Of a stretch of 64,000 nt of DNA, positions 36,565 through 45,531 are shown piece after piece (within the stretch, counting starts at the first letter, position 1; every line of letters starts with the position of its first letter). Below the pieces are notes generated by a model. The model made no database searches and had not been told where the DNA came from. It saw only the letters and a list, made by a program, of their open reading frames with translations. The stretch is taken from assembly GCF_009913235.1 (NCBI RefSeq), contig NZ_CP047897.1, forward strand, positions 3,161,001 to 3,225,000. Reading direction: 5' to 3'. The translations under genes were made by a program, and so were the position numbers. The stretch is from Nibribacter ruber. Lineage in GTDB: Bacteria; Bacteroidota; Bacteroidia; Cytophagales; Hymenobacteraceae.

Positions 36565-37278
36565 TTACCGCTTATAAATCAAAAACACCGCGGGCTGTTT
36601 GTGCAGGTCTGGGACTTTGCCTTTCCAGTTGGCGACGGTCTTGGTCTGGATGAACTCATTGGGGCCGGTGATGTTGGCGGCAATGCAGAGCTTGGTGTCC
36701 TTGCTCAGATTCTGCAACAAATCCTCAATCATCTGGCGGTTGCGGTAAGGCGTTTCCATGAAAATCTGGGTCTGGTCCTTCTGTTGCATTTCCTTCTCCA
36801 GTCCGCGCAAAGCCTGCAAGCGGTCTCGTTTTTCAATAGGCAAATAGCCATGAAACGCGAAAGACTGTCCGTTAAACCCAGACGCCATCAATCCCATCAA
36901 AATCGCCGAAGGTCCCACCAAAGGCACTACCTTAATACCATTTTGGTGCGCCAGTCGGGCCAGTTCTGCGCCAGGGTCCGCCACGCCGGGGCAACCCGCT
37001 TCAGACACTACGCCGCCGTCCTGACCCGCCAGCAAAGGCTTTAGCGCCGCTGATAGTTCTGTGTCTGAGGAGTCTTTGTCAATGACCGTAATCTGCAGTT
37101 CTTCTATGACCTGCGAGGGCGCAATGGACTTGATATAGCGGCGGGCCGTGCGGGCATTCTCCACCATGAAGTATTTCAACTGCGCAGTGACCTCGGCCAC
37201 TTGGCGGCAAATGACTTCGTTGGCAGTGTCCTCGGCTAAGACCGTCGGAATTAAAAATAAGGTGCCTTTGCCGCTCAT
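36565..37278 (-). CDS. RsmI-like SAM-dependent (tetrapyrrole methylase fold) methyltransferase
   Basis: 237 residues of the tetrapyrrole-methylase fold. GVVSEAGCPGVADPGAELARLA and VPLVGPSAILMGLMASGF are the SAM-binding and substrate loops of RsmI-type 16S rRNA C1402 2'-O-methyltransferases. It is shorter than canonical RsmI and carries FMETPYRNRQM instead of the usual YEAPHR, so it may be a paralogue with a different target. One base separates it from the hydrolase gene upstream in the same direction. Confidence 0.8.
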   Translation of the reverse strand: MSGKGTLFLIPTVLAEDTANEVICRQVAEVTAQLKYFMVENARTARRYIKSIAPSQVIEELQITVIDKDSSDTELSAALKPLLAGQDGGVVSEAGCPGVADPGAELARLAHQNGIKVVPLVGPSAILMGLMASGFNGQSFAFHGYLPIEKRDRLQALRGLEKEMQQKDQTQIFMETPYRNRQMIEDLLQNLSKDTKLCIAANITGPNEFIQTKTVANWKGKVPDLHKQPAVFLIYKR

Positions 37279-37279
37279 G

Positions 37280-38047
37280 TTAGGCGTTCAAGAATTGGTT
37301 AACAAGGACGAAGAACTCCTGCGGCTTTTCGGCGTGCAGCCAGTGGCCGGCGCCTTCAATGGTTTCTATGCGTGCCTGCGGGAATAGTTTCTGAATCTCT
37401 GCCGTGTCTTGCTCTGGCTTGATGTAGCGGGAATTTCCGCCTCTTATGAACAACGTGGGTTTGTTGAACGGCGTCTCAGAAACTACCTGGTCCAGAATGC
37501 CGGGCAGGTTGGCTTCAATGGCGTCAATGTTCAGGCGCCAGCCGAAGGTATTGTCTTCTTTGCGGTACAGGTTTTTAAGTAGGAACATGCGCGTACCCAT
37601 ATCGCTTTCCTTCTGCGCCAGGATAGCATCAGCGTCATTGCGGCTTTGCAAGGTGTTCAGGTCAATAGAGCGCAAGCCTTCCAAAATAGCGTCATGGTGG
37701 GGCGGATAGGCTTTGGGGGCAATGTCGGCTACTATCAGTTTGGAGAGCTTATCTGGGTGCTGAACGGCAAAGTTCATGGCCACTTTTCCGCCCATGGAAT
37801 GCCCCAGGATGATGGGGTCCTGGATGTTGTGTTGTTCCACAAACTCCAGCAAATCATCGGTCATCAACTGGTAAGAAAACTCATCTGAATGCGGCGAGCG
37901 GCCGTGGTTGCGCAGGTCCAGCAGGTACACTTGGTGTGTCTCTGAGAACTGCTTGCCCAGGGTTTGCCAGTTGTCTGAGGTGCCAAAGAGACCGTGTAGA
38001 ATGATGAGCGGCGAACCTTCGCCCAGGGTGCGGTAGTGTAATTCCAT
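37280..38047 (-). CDS. YbfF-like alpha/beta hydrolase
   Basis: 255 residues. The oxyanion region LHGLFGTSDNW and the nucleophile elbow GHSMGG (Ser near 98) are followed by the acid region and the catalytic His in GAGHWLHAEKP. It resembles YbfF-type esterases; the substrate is unknown. It is co-directional with the RsmI-like gene, gap one base, so the two form an operon. Confidence 0.87.
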   Translation of the reverse strand: MELHYRTLGEGSPLIILHGLFGTSDNWQTLGKQFSETHQVYLLDLRNHGRSPHSDEFSYQLMTDDLLEFVEQHNIQDPIILGHSMGGKVAMNFAVQHPDKLSKLIVADIAPKAYPPHHDAILEGLRSIDLNTLQSRNDADAILAQKESDMGTRMFLLKNLYRKEDNTFGWRLNIDAIEANLPGILDQVVSETPFNKPTLFIRGGNSRYIKPEQDTAEIQKLFPQARIETIEGAGHWLHAEKPQEFFVLVNQFLNA

Positions 38048-38072
38048 ATGAATTGTGGGTATAGGGAAGTAT

Positions 38073-38110
38073 CGTTTTTTGCCTGTTTTACAGAAAACAG
38101 ATGAATTTCG
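38073..38110. repeat. Palindromic repeat copy 19, right arm broken, overlapping a gene end
   Basis: Left arm CGTTTTTTGCCTGTTTTA is intact, but only ACAGAAAACAG of the right half follows. The overlap covers the last four codons and the stop of the PH-like membrane protein gene. Confidence 0.75.
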
Positions 38111-38666
38111 TTTTTACAGAGTAAGCGACGCGGGGCCAAAGGGCTTTTAATTGTTCCAGGTCAATGAGCAATGAAGTGATAGTCAACTGGCTTCCGTCGG
38201 CTAGGGTAAGCGTCAAATATTTGTAAGGGCTCCAGAAGAAACTGTTGGAACTGCACTTGGTCTCCTGCACCGCGCGCACTTGGGCAGCATCTAAGTAATA
38301 CCGATGGCCCGGCCGTAACAACAAGGCTACTCCGCTTTTGGCATCCAGTTCCAGCGCGCTTTCCTGCTCAAACCGCCAGTACTGAAAATGCACAAAAAGA
38401 GTGGGCAAAGAAAACAGCAACAACATTGTGCCAATCCCCGCAGCTAAGCCTTTCTCCAGCAACGTATCCGTCTGCGCTCTGGGTATCAAACTCAGAATAG
38501 AAGCGCCCAGCCATGTTCCAATGGCAGACCAGAACACCATCCCGAATTGACGTGCCGGGGCCAGGTAGTAGACTTTGCTCTTGCGCGAGAAGACCTTGAG
38601 TAGGAAGCCCGCCACGTAATGCGCCAGTACCAGAAACGCTGTTATCTTTAAAATAGTCCCTATCAT
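38088..38666 (-). CDS. Hypothetical PH-domain-like membrane protein
   Basis: 192 residues. Membrane segments near residues 3-22, 43-62 and 74-96 are followed by a soluble part LRPGHRYYLDAAQVRAVQETKC...LTLTLADGSQLTITSLLI that resembles bacterial PH-like modules. I do not know the family. The C-terminal ICFL and the stop codon come from palindrome copy 19, so the original end may have been longer. It is followed at 40 bases by the hydrolase gene. Confidence 0.65.
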   Translation of the reverse strand: MIGTILKITAFLVLAHYVAGFLLKVFSRKSKVYYLAPARQFGMVFWSAIGTWLGASILSLIPRAQTDTLLEKGLAAGIGTMLLLFSLPTLFVHFQYWRFEQESALELDAKSGVALLLRPGHRYYLDAAQVRAVQETKCSSNSFFWSPYKYLTLTLADGSQLTITSLLIDLEQLKALWPRVAYSVKTKFICFL

Positions 38667-38674
38667 ACGGTGGG

Positions 38675-38712
38675 CGTTTTTGGGCTATTTTCCAGAAAAC
38701 AGGCAAAAAACG
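38675..38712. repeat. Palindromic repeat copy 20
   Basis: Copy with centre CAG between pdxJ and the PH-like gene, both on the minus strand. Confidence 0.94.
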
Positions 38713-38724
38713 GAAGGTTGAGCA

Positions 38725-39441
38725 TTAGTAGTTAAGTTGGCGCAGGTACAGCTGAATGGTGTTCTCCAGCCCGAAATACAGCGCATCACACACCAAAGCA
38801 TGGCCAATGGAAACCTCCTGTAAATTAGGTAGGCGCTCTTTTAAGAAACGCAGATTGTCCAGGTCCAGGTCATGGCCGGCGTTCAAACCCAGGTTGCATT
38901 GAAGGGCCACTTTAGCGGCCTCGGCGTACGGGGCCACGGCTTTCTCGCGGTCAGCCAGGTACTGAGAGGCGTAGGCCTCGGTGTAGAGTTCTATGCGGTC
39001 TGTGCCGGTCAAGGCGGCGCCTTCTACCTGTTTGGGGTCTGGGTCCACAAAGATGGAGGTCCGGATGCCTTGCTCTTTGAACTGCGCGATGATGTCTACC
39101 AGAAAGTCTTTGTGCTTGAGGGTGTCCCAGCCGGCGTTGGAGGTAATGGCGTCGGGCGCATCGGGCACCAACGTCACTTGCTCTGGCTTTACACTCAGTA
39201 CTAATTGGATAAAGTCTGGCGTAGGATTGCCTTCTATGTTGAACTCGGTGGTGACGGCGGGTTTCAGGTCCAGCACGTCTTGGTAGCGGATGTGGCGTTC
39301 ATCGGGGCGCGGGTGCACAGTGATGCCCTGCGCGCCAAACCGTTCACAGTCCAACGCCGTTTGAAGAACATTAGGACGGTTGCCGCCGCGGGCGTTCCGC
39401 AACGTGGCTATTTTATTTATATTTACGCTCAGTTTCGTCAT
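38725..39441 (-). CDS. pdxJ: Pyridoxine 5'-phosphate synthase
   Basis: 238 residues from the ATG at 39441 ([20 protein letters not shown]). A TIM barrel; [11 protein letters not shown] holds the active-site His/Arg/Glu region, FNIEGNP and [16 protein letters not shown] are further conserved blocks. PdxJ condenses 3-amino-2-oxopropyl phosphate with deoxyxylulose 5-phosphate in vitamin B6 synthesis. It is divergent from the YqeY gene. Confidence 0.95.
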   Translation of the reverse strand: MTKLSVNINKIATLRNARGGNRPNVLQTALDCERFGAQGITVHPRPDERHIRYQDVLDLKPAVTTEFNIEGNPTPDFIQLVLSVKPEQVTLVPDAPDAITSNAGWDTLKHKDFLVDIIAQFKEQGIRTSIFVDPDPKQVEGAALTGTDRIELYTEAYASQYLADREKAVAPYAEAAKVALQCNLGLNAGHDLDLDNLRFLKERLPNLQEVSIGHALVCDALYFGLENTIQLYLRQLNY

Positions 39442-39484
39442 GATTGTCGCGTTTGATTTGGTCAATTCCCTCATACGGAGGTGG

Positions 39485-39517
39485 CAAAGATAAAAACAAT
39501 TTGACGGCACCCTTCAA
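39485..39517 (-). promoter_or_regulatory. Promoter of pdxJ
   Basis: On the minus strand TATCTTTG (39492 to 39485) matches TAnnTTTG, with TTG at 39517-39515 about 22 bases upstream. It is 44 bases before the pdxJ start. Confidence 0.5.
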
Positions 39518-39565
39518 TAGATGTCTCACGCCGGTTGCCTTTGCGGTAGCCTTACAAAATTAACT

Positions 39566-40027
39566 ATGAGTTTAAAAGCAAACGTAGAAGCAGGTATCAA
39601 GCAAGCCATGCTGGCCAAAGATAAAACCCGTCTACAAGCCCTAAGAAGCATCAAGTCCCAAATTCTTCTAGCCGAAACCGAGAAAGGCGGCGCCGATGAA
39701 TTAACTCAGGATGCGGAGATGAAACTGTTGACCAAGTCGGCTAAGCAACGCCGCGATTCGGCTGAGATTTACCGTACTCAAGGCCGTCAGGATTTGGAAG
39801 AAGTGGAACTGGCAGAACTGGCCGTAATTGAGGAATTCCTTCCGAAGCAGTTGGACGAAGGAGATTTGCGTGAGCGTCTCTTGGAAATCATTCAGCGCAC
39901 CGGTGCCTTGGGGCCATCAGACATGGGGAAAGTAATGGGCGTAGCCTCCAGAGAACTAGCCGGCCTAGCCGATGGCAGAGCCATTTCCAGTGCGGTGAGT
40001 GCCTTGTTAAACAATACCAACGCCTAA
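39566..40027 (+). CDS. GatB/YqeY domain protein
   Basis: 153 residues from the ATG at 39566 (MSLKANVEAGIKQAML). The YqeY signature is the helical run MLAKDKTRLQALRSIKSQI, and the tail has LGPSDMGKVMGVASRELAG. The domain is the tRNA-recognising end of GatB, here free-standing, with unknown exact role. The CvpA-like gene starts 12 bases downstream. Confidence 0.87.
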   Translation: MSLKANVEAGIKQAMLAKDKTRLQALRSIKSQILLAETEKGGADELTQDAEMKLLTKSAKQRRDSAEIYRTQGRQDLEEVELAELAVIEEFLPKQLDEGDLRERLLEIIQRTGALGPSDMGKVMGVASRELAGLADGRAISSAVSALLNNTNA

Positions 40028-40039
40028 GCATCTATTTAC

Positions 40040-40546
40040 TTGAGCACGTTTGACATGTTTCTGCTTCTCCCGGTGGCCTACGGTGCCATTAAGGGGTTGT
40101 GGAAAGGCTTGATTTTAGAGGTTGCCTCTCTGGCGGCCTTGGTGATTATCGTCGTCTTCGGAGTTAAGCTGGTGAGCATGGCTTCTCCTACCATCAATGA
40201 ATGGCTGGGCGACAGTGCCGGTTTTTTGCCGTTTCTGCCGTACCTGCTGGTGTTCATTGCCATCGGGTTTGCCGTGCGGTTTATTGGCCTACTCTTAAAG
40301 AAGACGGTCAATCTCACGCCGCTGGGTTTGTTAGATAAAGTGGGCGGTGCATTTTTTGGAGCGCTTAAGTGGGGTTTTGCCGTGTGTCTATTGGTGTATT
40401 TTGCCAACATCGCCGGGTTAGACACTGCTTTTGCCACCGTGAAAGAGTCTACCGTATATCCGTTTTATATAGAAGCCGCGCCTAGTGCCTGGGCTTTCGT
40501 GCAATGGGTGATTCCGGTGGGCCGAGATGCCTTAGGCGCACTTTAA
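40040..40546 (+). CDS. CvpA family membrane protein
   Basis: 168 residues with four predicted membrane helices and the conserved N-terminal LLLPVAYGAIKGLWKGLILE. TTG at 40040 gives the usual family start; ATG at 40055 is an alternative. CvpA was named from colicin V production in Escherichia coli; in Bacteroidota its role is unclear, probably an envelope function. It is followed by a palindrome. Confidence 0.84.
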   Translation: MSTFDMFLLLPVAYGAIKGLWKGLILEVASLAALVIIVVFGVKLVSMASPTINEWLGDSAGFLPFLPYLLVFIAIGFAVRFIGLLLKKTVNLTPLGLLDKVGGAFFGALKWGFAVCLLVYFANIAGLDTAFATVKESTVYPFYIEAAPSAWAFVQWVIPVGRDALGAL

Positions 40547-40558
40547 TAATATTCCATG

Positions 40559-40604
40559 TTTCCGTTTTTGGCCTGTTTTCCAGAAAAGAGGCCAAAAACG
40601 GAAA
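40559..40604. repeat. Palindromic repeat copy 21
   Basis: Extended complementary flanks TTTCCG / CGGAAA with centre CAG, between the CvpA and PabA/TrpG genes. Confidence 0.96.
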
Positions 40605-40628
40605 TTCTTTTCTCTCAGTATCTATTCT

Positions 40629-41201
40629 GTGCTACTGCTCCTGGACAACTTTGATTCGTTTACTTACAACCTCTATGACTATTTCAAACAAATAGGCGTG
40701 GAGGTAGAAGTGCGGCGCAATAATGTGTCTCTAGAGGAAATACAAGCCTTGCCCCTGGAAGGAATTGTGCTGTCGCCGGGACCGGGTACGCCTGAAAAAG
40801 CCGGGGTAATGCCTGCCGTCATTGACTACTACCATGATAAATTACCTATGCTGGGCATTTGCCTCGGGCACCAGGCATTGGGACAGTTCTTTGGTGGTCA
40901 GGTGGTCAAGGCACTCAAGCCCATGCATGGTAAAATCTCAGAGATTACCTGCGTGCCAGACCCGTTGTTTGCCAATATGCCCCAGAAGGTACAGGTAGTG
41001 CGCTATCATTCATTGGTGGTGACAGAAGCCCCGGCTTCATTAATTGCTTTGGCGGAAACCGCAGAAGGGGAGTTGATGGCGTTTAAGCATAACCAATTGC
41101 CGCTCTATGCGTTGCAGTTTCACCCAGAGGCGGCTTTAACTACTCATGGGCTCACTATGCTTAAAAATTGGGTAGATATTGTTAATATTACAACCCACTA
41201 G
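40629..41201 (+). CDS. Aminodeoxychorismate/anthranilate synthase glutamine amidotransferase subunit
   Basis: 190 residues, class I amidotransferase. The start GTG gives MLLLLDNFDSFTYNLYDY; the nucleophile is C78 in GICLGHQ and the His-Glu pair is in HPEA (H165, E167). The subunit releases ammonia from glutamine for anthranilate (tryptophan) or 4-amino-4-deoxychorismate (folate) synthesis. No large subunit is adjacent, so which pathway it serves cannot be told. Confidence 0.9.
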   Translation: MLLLLDNFDSFTYNLYDYFKQIGVEVEVRRNNVSLEEIQALPLEGIVLSPGPGTPEKAGVMPAVIDYYHDKLPMLGICLGHQALGQFFGGQVVKALKPMHGKISEITCVPDPLFANMPQKVQVVRYHSLVVTEAPASLIALAETAEGELMAFKHNQLPLYALQFHPEAALTTHGLTMLKNWVDIVNITTH

Positions 41202-41240
41202 AAGTTTTTAGTAAAGATTACCACAACCGATTCTCTACAC

Positions 41241-42005
41241 ATGGACCTGGAAATTAAGAAGGAAGGCGGGTTTGAATTCATAGACGAGGGCGAAGGCCAA
41301 GTGCTGATTCTGTTACACGGGCTCTTCGGGGCGCTCAGTAATTGGCAGGGGGTGGTGTCGCATTTCAGGAAGAATTACCGGGTAGTCATCCCCATGATGC
41401 CTCTTTATACCATGCCATTGCCACAGGCAAGCGTACCGGGTCTGGTAGAGTTTGTAGAGGAGTTTGTAGCGTTCAAAAATCTTTCAGAATTAACCCTGCT
41501 CGGTAACTCATTGGGTGGACACGTGGCGCTAGAGTATGCCATTAAAAATCCAAGCTATGTAAAGCGCCTGGTCTTAACGGGTAGCTCTGGTTTGTTTGAA
41601 GACTCCATGGGTGGTTCTTTCCCTAAGCGTGGCAATTATGAATTTGTGAAAGAGCGGGTGGAGTATACCTTCTATTCCCCAGAGACGGCTACCAAGGAAC
41701 TGGTGGACGAAGTTTTTGACATCACCAACAGCAATCCCAAGGTCTTGCGCATCATCTCCATTGCTAAATCTGCGCAGCGCAACAACATGGCAAAGGATTT
41801 AGTCAAAATCACGGCGCCTACTTTATTAATCTGGGGGTTGAATGACACCATCACGCCGCCTATTGTGGCGCATGAGTTCAACAGGCTCATCCAAAACTCA
41901 GAATTGCACTTCATAGATCATTGCTGCCACGCGCCCATGATGGAACATCCAGACGCCTTTAACAGTATCTTAGATAGATTTCTGCTAAAGACCGCCTCTC
42001 TATGA
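41241..42005 (+). CDS. Alpha/beta fold hydrolase
   Basis: 254 residues. LLHGLFGALSNWQG is the oxyanion segment, GNSLGGH the nucleophile elbow (Ser near 94), and the His in DHCCHAPMMEHPD completes the triad. The substrate is unknown. The stop overlaps the next start by four bases (ATGA type), so it is coupled to the CBS gene; hydrolase, CBS and nadK in this order suggests a conserved unit. Confidence 0.85.
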   Translation: MDLEIKKEGGFEFIDEGEGQVLILLHGLFGALSNWQGVVSHFRKNYRVVIPMMPLYTMPLPQASVPGLVEFVEEFVAFKNLSELTLLGNSLGGHVALEYAIKNPSYVKRLVLTGSSGLFEDSMGGSFPKRGNYEFVKERVEYTFYSPETATKELVDEVFDITNSNPKVLRIISIAKSAQRNNMAKDLVKITAPTLLIWGLNDTITPPIVAHEFNRLIQNSELHFIDHCCHAPMMEHPDAFNSILDRFLLKTASL

Positions 42006-42667
42006 TTGCCGAAGAATTGATAAATCAAATGGTGCCGCCGCTAAAACTCTCTGACTCAGGAGAGAAGGCGGTGAAGTGGATGGAAGAGTTCCGTCTAAAC
42101 CAATTGCCAGTCGTCAAAAACCGGAAATACCTGGGCCTGGTCACTGAAGATGATGTGCTGGAAGCCAAAAATACGGACCTGGCTCTGGAGCAGATTTCTT
42201 TTGATTTTGAGCACGTGCATGTGCAGCAGAACCAGCACTTTTACAGCGTTATGGAACTGGCCATTAAAAACAAAGTACAGGTAGTGCCGGTTCTGGATGA
42301 ATTGCAGGAGTATCTGGGTGTTATTACGGTAAATGACACTATTGCCGCCTTCGGGCAGATGTCTGCCATGCAAGGCCAGGGCGGTATTCTGGTCCTGACC
42401 ATGGCCGAGCGGGATTACTCCCTTTCAGAAATAAGCCGTCTGGTAGAATCCAACAACGCTAAGATTTTAAGCGCCTACGTGTCTCCAGATGAGGTGGATA
42501 TCTTTCAGATAAAGCTTACCTTGAAGATTAATACCGTAGACCTTTCCCGTATTGTAGCCACCCTGGAGCGGTTTGGTTACAGAATCACTGCCCAGTTTCA
42601 AGACGGTGGCAAGACAGATGAAGACCAGGACAGATTAGATATGCTCATGCGCTATCTAAATGTATAG
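42002..42667 (+). CDS. CBS domain protein
   Basis: 221 residues with two CBS motifs: LPVVKNRKYLGLVTEDDVLEA (about 35-56) and VQVVPVLDELQEYLGVITVNDTI (about 92-115). The C-terminal half (about 135-205) looks like an ACT-type regulatory fold (LVLTMAERDYSLSEISRLVE...). CBS pairs bind adenosyl nucleotides. No enzyme domain is attached, so it may regulate a partner, possibly the downstream NAD kinase; that is inference from adjacency only. Confidence 0.82.
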   Translation: MIAEELINQMVPPLKLSDSGEKAVKWMEEFRLNQLPVVKNRKYLGLVTEDDVLEAKNTDLALEQISFDFEHVHVQQNQHFYSVMELAIKNKVQVVPVLDELQEYLGVITVNDTIAAFGQMSAMQGQGGILVLTMAERDYSLSEISRLVESNNAKILSAYVSPDEVDIFQIKLTLKINTVDLSRIVATLERFGYRITAQFQDGGKTDEDQDRLDMLMRYLNV

Positions 42668-42718
42668 GTCTCTGACTCTGCTGTTCTACCAAACGGCATC
42701 CTTATAGCTGCAGGCCCT

Positions 42719-43597
42719 ATGAAAATAGCAATTGTTGGAAAACCCGTGAAGGAGGAGGTGTTGCCTTATGTCAAAGCTCTCTTTGACAACTTGTTGCAGC
42801 GGGGTATCACAGTGACCGTTTCAGAGAGTTTCGCTGAGCTATTAGCCCCTAGTCTGACCTTGCCCTCTCAGATAGAATTCTTTAACCGACAGACTAGCCT
42901 CCGCGAAGTTTCTTACATGCTCAGCCTGGGCGGTGATGGCACCTTATTGGATGCGGTCACCTATGTGGGGCCGTTGCAGATTCCCATCCTGGGCATTAAC
43001 ATGGGACGGTTGGGGTTTTTAGCCTCAGTTCCGTATGCCCAGTTAGAAGCCGCCATTGACACGCTCTTAAAAGGACACTATACTTTTGACGAACGCTCGC
43101 TCATTCACTTAGACAGTGACCAAGAGGTGTTTGACGGCATCAACTTCGGGTTAAATGAATTCTCCATCTTAAAGCGCGATACGTCCTCTATGATTGCGGT
43201 GCATACGTACATAGACGGGGAGTACTTGAACTCTTATTGGGCAGACGGATTGATTGTGGCTACGCCAACGGGTTCTACGGGCTATTCTTTGAGTTGCGGA
43301 GGGCCGGTAATGATGCCGCAGACAAACAATTTTGTCATCTCTCCCGTATGCCCTCATAATTTGAACGTCCGCCCACTGGTGGTGTCAGACAGAAGTGTGA
43401 TCTCTTTTGAAATAGAAGGGAGGAGCACCCGGTATTTGGTGTCTTTAGATTCCAGATCACGGCCTGTAGACGCTACCATCCAACTGGCAATACGGCGGGA
43501 GGACTTTAATGCGCGCTTAGTGAAGCTCAACCAGGTGAATTTTTTAACCACGTTGCGTACTAAGATGCATTGGGGCTTAGATCAACGAAATGGCTAA
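42719..43597 (+). CDS. nadK: NAD kinase
   Basis: 292 residues. The diphosphate-binding motif LGGDGTLLDA (70-79, GGDG) and GINMGRLGFL are followed by the NE/D region FGLNEFSILKRD and ATPTGSTGYSLSCGGP. The enzyme phosphorylates NAD to NADP. Length and all motifs are normal. It starts about 50 bases after the CBS gene. Confidence 0.95.
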   Translation: MKIAIVGKPVKEEVLPYVKALFDNLLQRGITVTVSESFAELLAPSLTLPSQIEFFNRQTSLREVSYMLSLGGDGTLLDAVTYVGPLQIPILGINMGRLGFLASVPYAQLEAAIDTLLKGHYTFDERSLIHLDSDQEVFDGINFGLNEFSILKRDTSSMIAVHTYIDGEYLNSYWADGLIVATPTGSTGYSLSCGGPVMMPQTNNFVISPVCPHNLNVRPLVVSDRSVISFEIEGRSTRYLVSLDSRSRPVDATIQLAIRREDFNARLVKLNQVNFLTTLRTKMHWGLDQRNG

Positions 43598-43659
43598 CAA
43601 CCATTTATTTATACATTATAATTTGTGTATATAGCTGATCTTAATTTAAAATAAAATGA

Positions 43660-43667
43660 TAAATTTG
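43660..43667 (+). promoter_or_regulatory. -7 box upstream of the PorG-like genes
   Basis: TAAATTTG matches TAnnTTTG, 58 bases before the ATG at 43725, in an AT-rich 125-base gap that separates nadK from the outer-membrane cluster. Confidence 0.5.
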
Positions 43668-43724
43668 CCTGTTGGAGTGCAAGTGAAATTCCTTTAATGT
43701 GAATCCAGCAAATTGATTGACGGC

Positions 43725-44678
43725 ATGAAAAACGTATTCTCAGTATTTTTAATTGTAATAACTCTTAGTATTGCGTTTTCGCAGGATGCAGAGGCCCAGC
43801 GCTTTAGGATCAGAAACAGATATAATTCTGTGAGTGTGAGCTTAAACGCCATGAACTACTTCGGGGATGTGACGCCAGAGGCAGACTTCACTAGTTTGCG
43901 CCTGAAATCAACCCGTCCCAGCTTAGCGATCAGCTATACCAGAAGATTTTACCCAAGACTTTCTGCCAGGGCTTCCTTCAGCTGGGGACGTATTACCGGC
44001 GATGACGCCAAAAGTGCCTCGCCAGATGAAGATGAGAATGCGCCAAGATTCAAGCGTAACCTCAGCTTTAGAAATGATATCAAAGAATTGAGCGTGGTAG
44101 GTATTGTAGACCTTTTTGAAAACCGCCGCTCTTATTTACGCCGTCCTGACTTCACTCCTTATGTCTTTGCCGGGGTAGCCGTTTTCCATCATAACCCCAA
44201 AGCGTATTATGATGGCGGGAATGCTACTTTTCCAAACGTAGCCTCTGGATGGTATGAATTGCAACCTCTAGGTACAGAAGGCCAATATTCTGATGCAGAT
44301 GGCTACCCAGATCCATATTCCAGAATTCAGTTCTCGGTTCCTTTCGGGATTGGTGCCAGATACAGAATTGACAAACGCTGGGACATTGCCTTAGAGATTG
44401 GCTGGAGAAAAACCTTCACTGATTATCTGGATGACGTAAGTGGTACTTATGCCAACAAAACTGATTTGAAAAATGATGAGGCAAGGCTTTTCTCAGACAG
44501 AAGTGCTGAAAGTGGACAGCCAGGCGTAGTAAATACAGGTGGTTATCCACACATCAATGGGTACGGTATGAAAGGCGACCAGCGCGGCGATATCACTGAT
44601 GATGACTGGTACATTACTACTGGCGTTACCTTAAGTTATATTTTAAGGCCAACAAGAAAAGGACCTAAATTCCGTTAA
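43725..44678 (+). CDS. DUF6089 outer-membrane protein, PorG-like (first copy)
   Basis: 317 residues from ATG 43725, signal peptide ending near DAEAQ. The beta-rich body opens with VSVSLNAMNYFGDVTP and ends with an alternating strand WYITTGVTLSYIL, as in a small barrel. DUF6089 includes PorG of the type IX secretion system of Porphyromonas gingivalis, and there too the gene precedes uppS, bamA and two ompH genes. The function here is inferred from that synteny. A second, shorter family member follows after 24 bases. Confidence 0.78.
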   Translation: MKNVFSVFLIVITLSIAFSQDAEAQRFRIRNRYNSVSVSLNAMNYFGDVTPEADFTSLRLKSTRPSLAISYTRRFYPRLSARASFSWGRITGDDAKSASPDEDENAPRFKRNLSFRNDIKELSVVGIVDLFENRRSYLRRPDFTPYVFAGVAVFHHNPKAYYDGGNATFPNVASGWYELQPLGTEGQYSDADGYPDPYSRIQFSVPFGIGARYRIDKRWDIALEIGWRKTFTDYLDDVSGTYANKTDLKNDEARLFSDRSAESGQPGVVNTGGYPHINGYGMKGDQRGDITDDDWYITTGVTLSYILRPTRKGPKFR

Positions 44679-44702
44679 TAGAGAGAATCCAACCTTTACT
44701 AA

Positions 44703-45440
44703 ATGAGAATACAGATCTTACGGACACTCCTTATTTGCCTTTGGGTCCAAATAGGGAGTGTTTTTTTTATGGGCGCTTCTGCGCAGAACCAGGAGAGAAG
44801 TACCAATGAGATTGGTATAGGGGTTGGAGGTATTTCTTATAAAGGGGATGTGTCGCCTAGGTACAGGTTGTTGAGTAACCGGCCCGCTATCACCTTGTTC
44901 TACAAGAAAGACGTATCCAGAGCCTTGGTTCTGCGGGGCAGTCTTCTGGCGGGCAAGGTGAAAGCAAAGGATGAACATTATGAAAGCCTGCCTCTTTCAG
45001 ATTACAGAAAAGCAGAGGTGGCCACTAGCTTGATTGAACTGGCAGTAGGGATAGACTATAATTTCCTGGACTATTATGATTTCAGGAGAAATGTGCGCTG
45101 GACTCCTTATTTCACCTTAGGAGTGGCAGGGCTCGCCTATAATAATAAAACCATCGCCAAGAACCCTGCCATCATCTACCCAGAGAACGGTGGGAACAAT
45201 GAGCCCTACAGAACGGCCTTCACCATGGCCGTGCCCATTGGGGTAGGTGCCAAGTATGCCCTTACGCACCGGTTGAACCTGGGCGTTGAGTTTGGGGCAC
45301 GCTTTCTATTGACGGACCGGTTTGACAACCTTACCAATCAGAATGAGAAAGTGATGAACCCGTATGACAGTGACTGGTATTTTTACAACGGCGTTTATCT
45401 CTCCTATACCTTCTATAAAATCAATTGTCCTTTATTTTAA
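44703..45440 (+). CDS. DUF6089 outer-membrane protein, PorG-like (second copy)
   Basis: 245 residues with a signal peptide (TLLICLWVQIGSVFFMGASAQ). NEIGIGVGGISYKGDVSP at the mature start parallels VSLNAMNYFGDVTP of the first copy, and it ends in WYFYNGVYLSYTFYK. It is shorter and more like the canonical PorG length. The tandem pair probably arose by duplication and has diverged. It leads into uppS. Confidence 0.78.
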   Translation: MRIQILRTLLICLWVQIGSVFFMGASAQNQERSTNEIGIGVGGISYKGDVSPRYRLLSNRPAITLFYKKDVSRALVLRGSLLAGKVKAKDEHYESLPLSDYRKAEVATSLIELAVGIDYNFLDYYDFRRNVRWTPYFTLGVAGLAYNNKTIAKNPAIIYPENGGNNEPYRTAFTMAVPIGVGAKYALTHRLNLGVEFGARFLLTDRFDNLTNQNEKVMNPYDSDWYFYNGVYLSYTFYKINCPLF

Positions 45441-45531
45441 AAGAAATCAATGCCTTAATTACAAGGTATAGTGGAAGAGGTATGTCTAATATTGTCAAGC
45501 TTTTCCTAAATTGCATTGAAATTTCTTTTTA

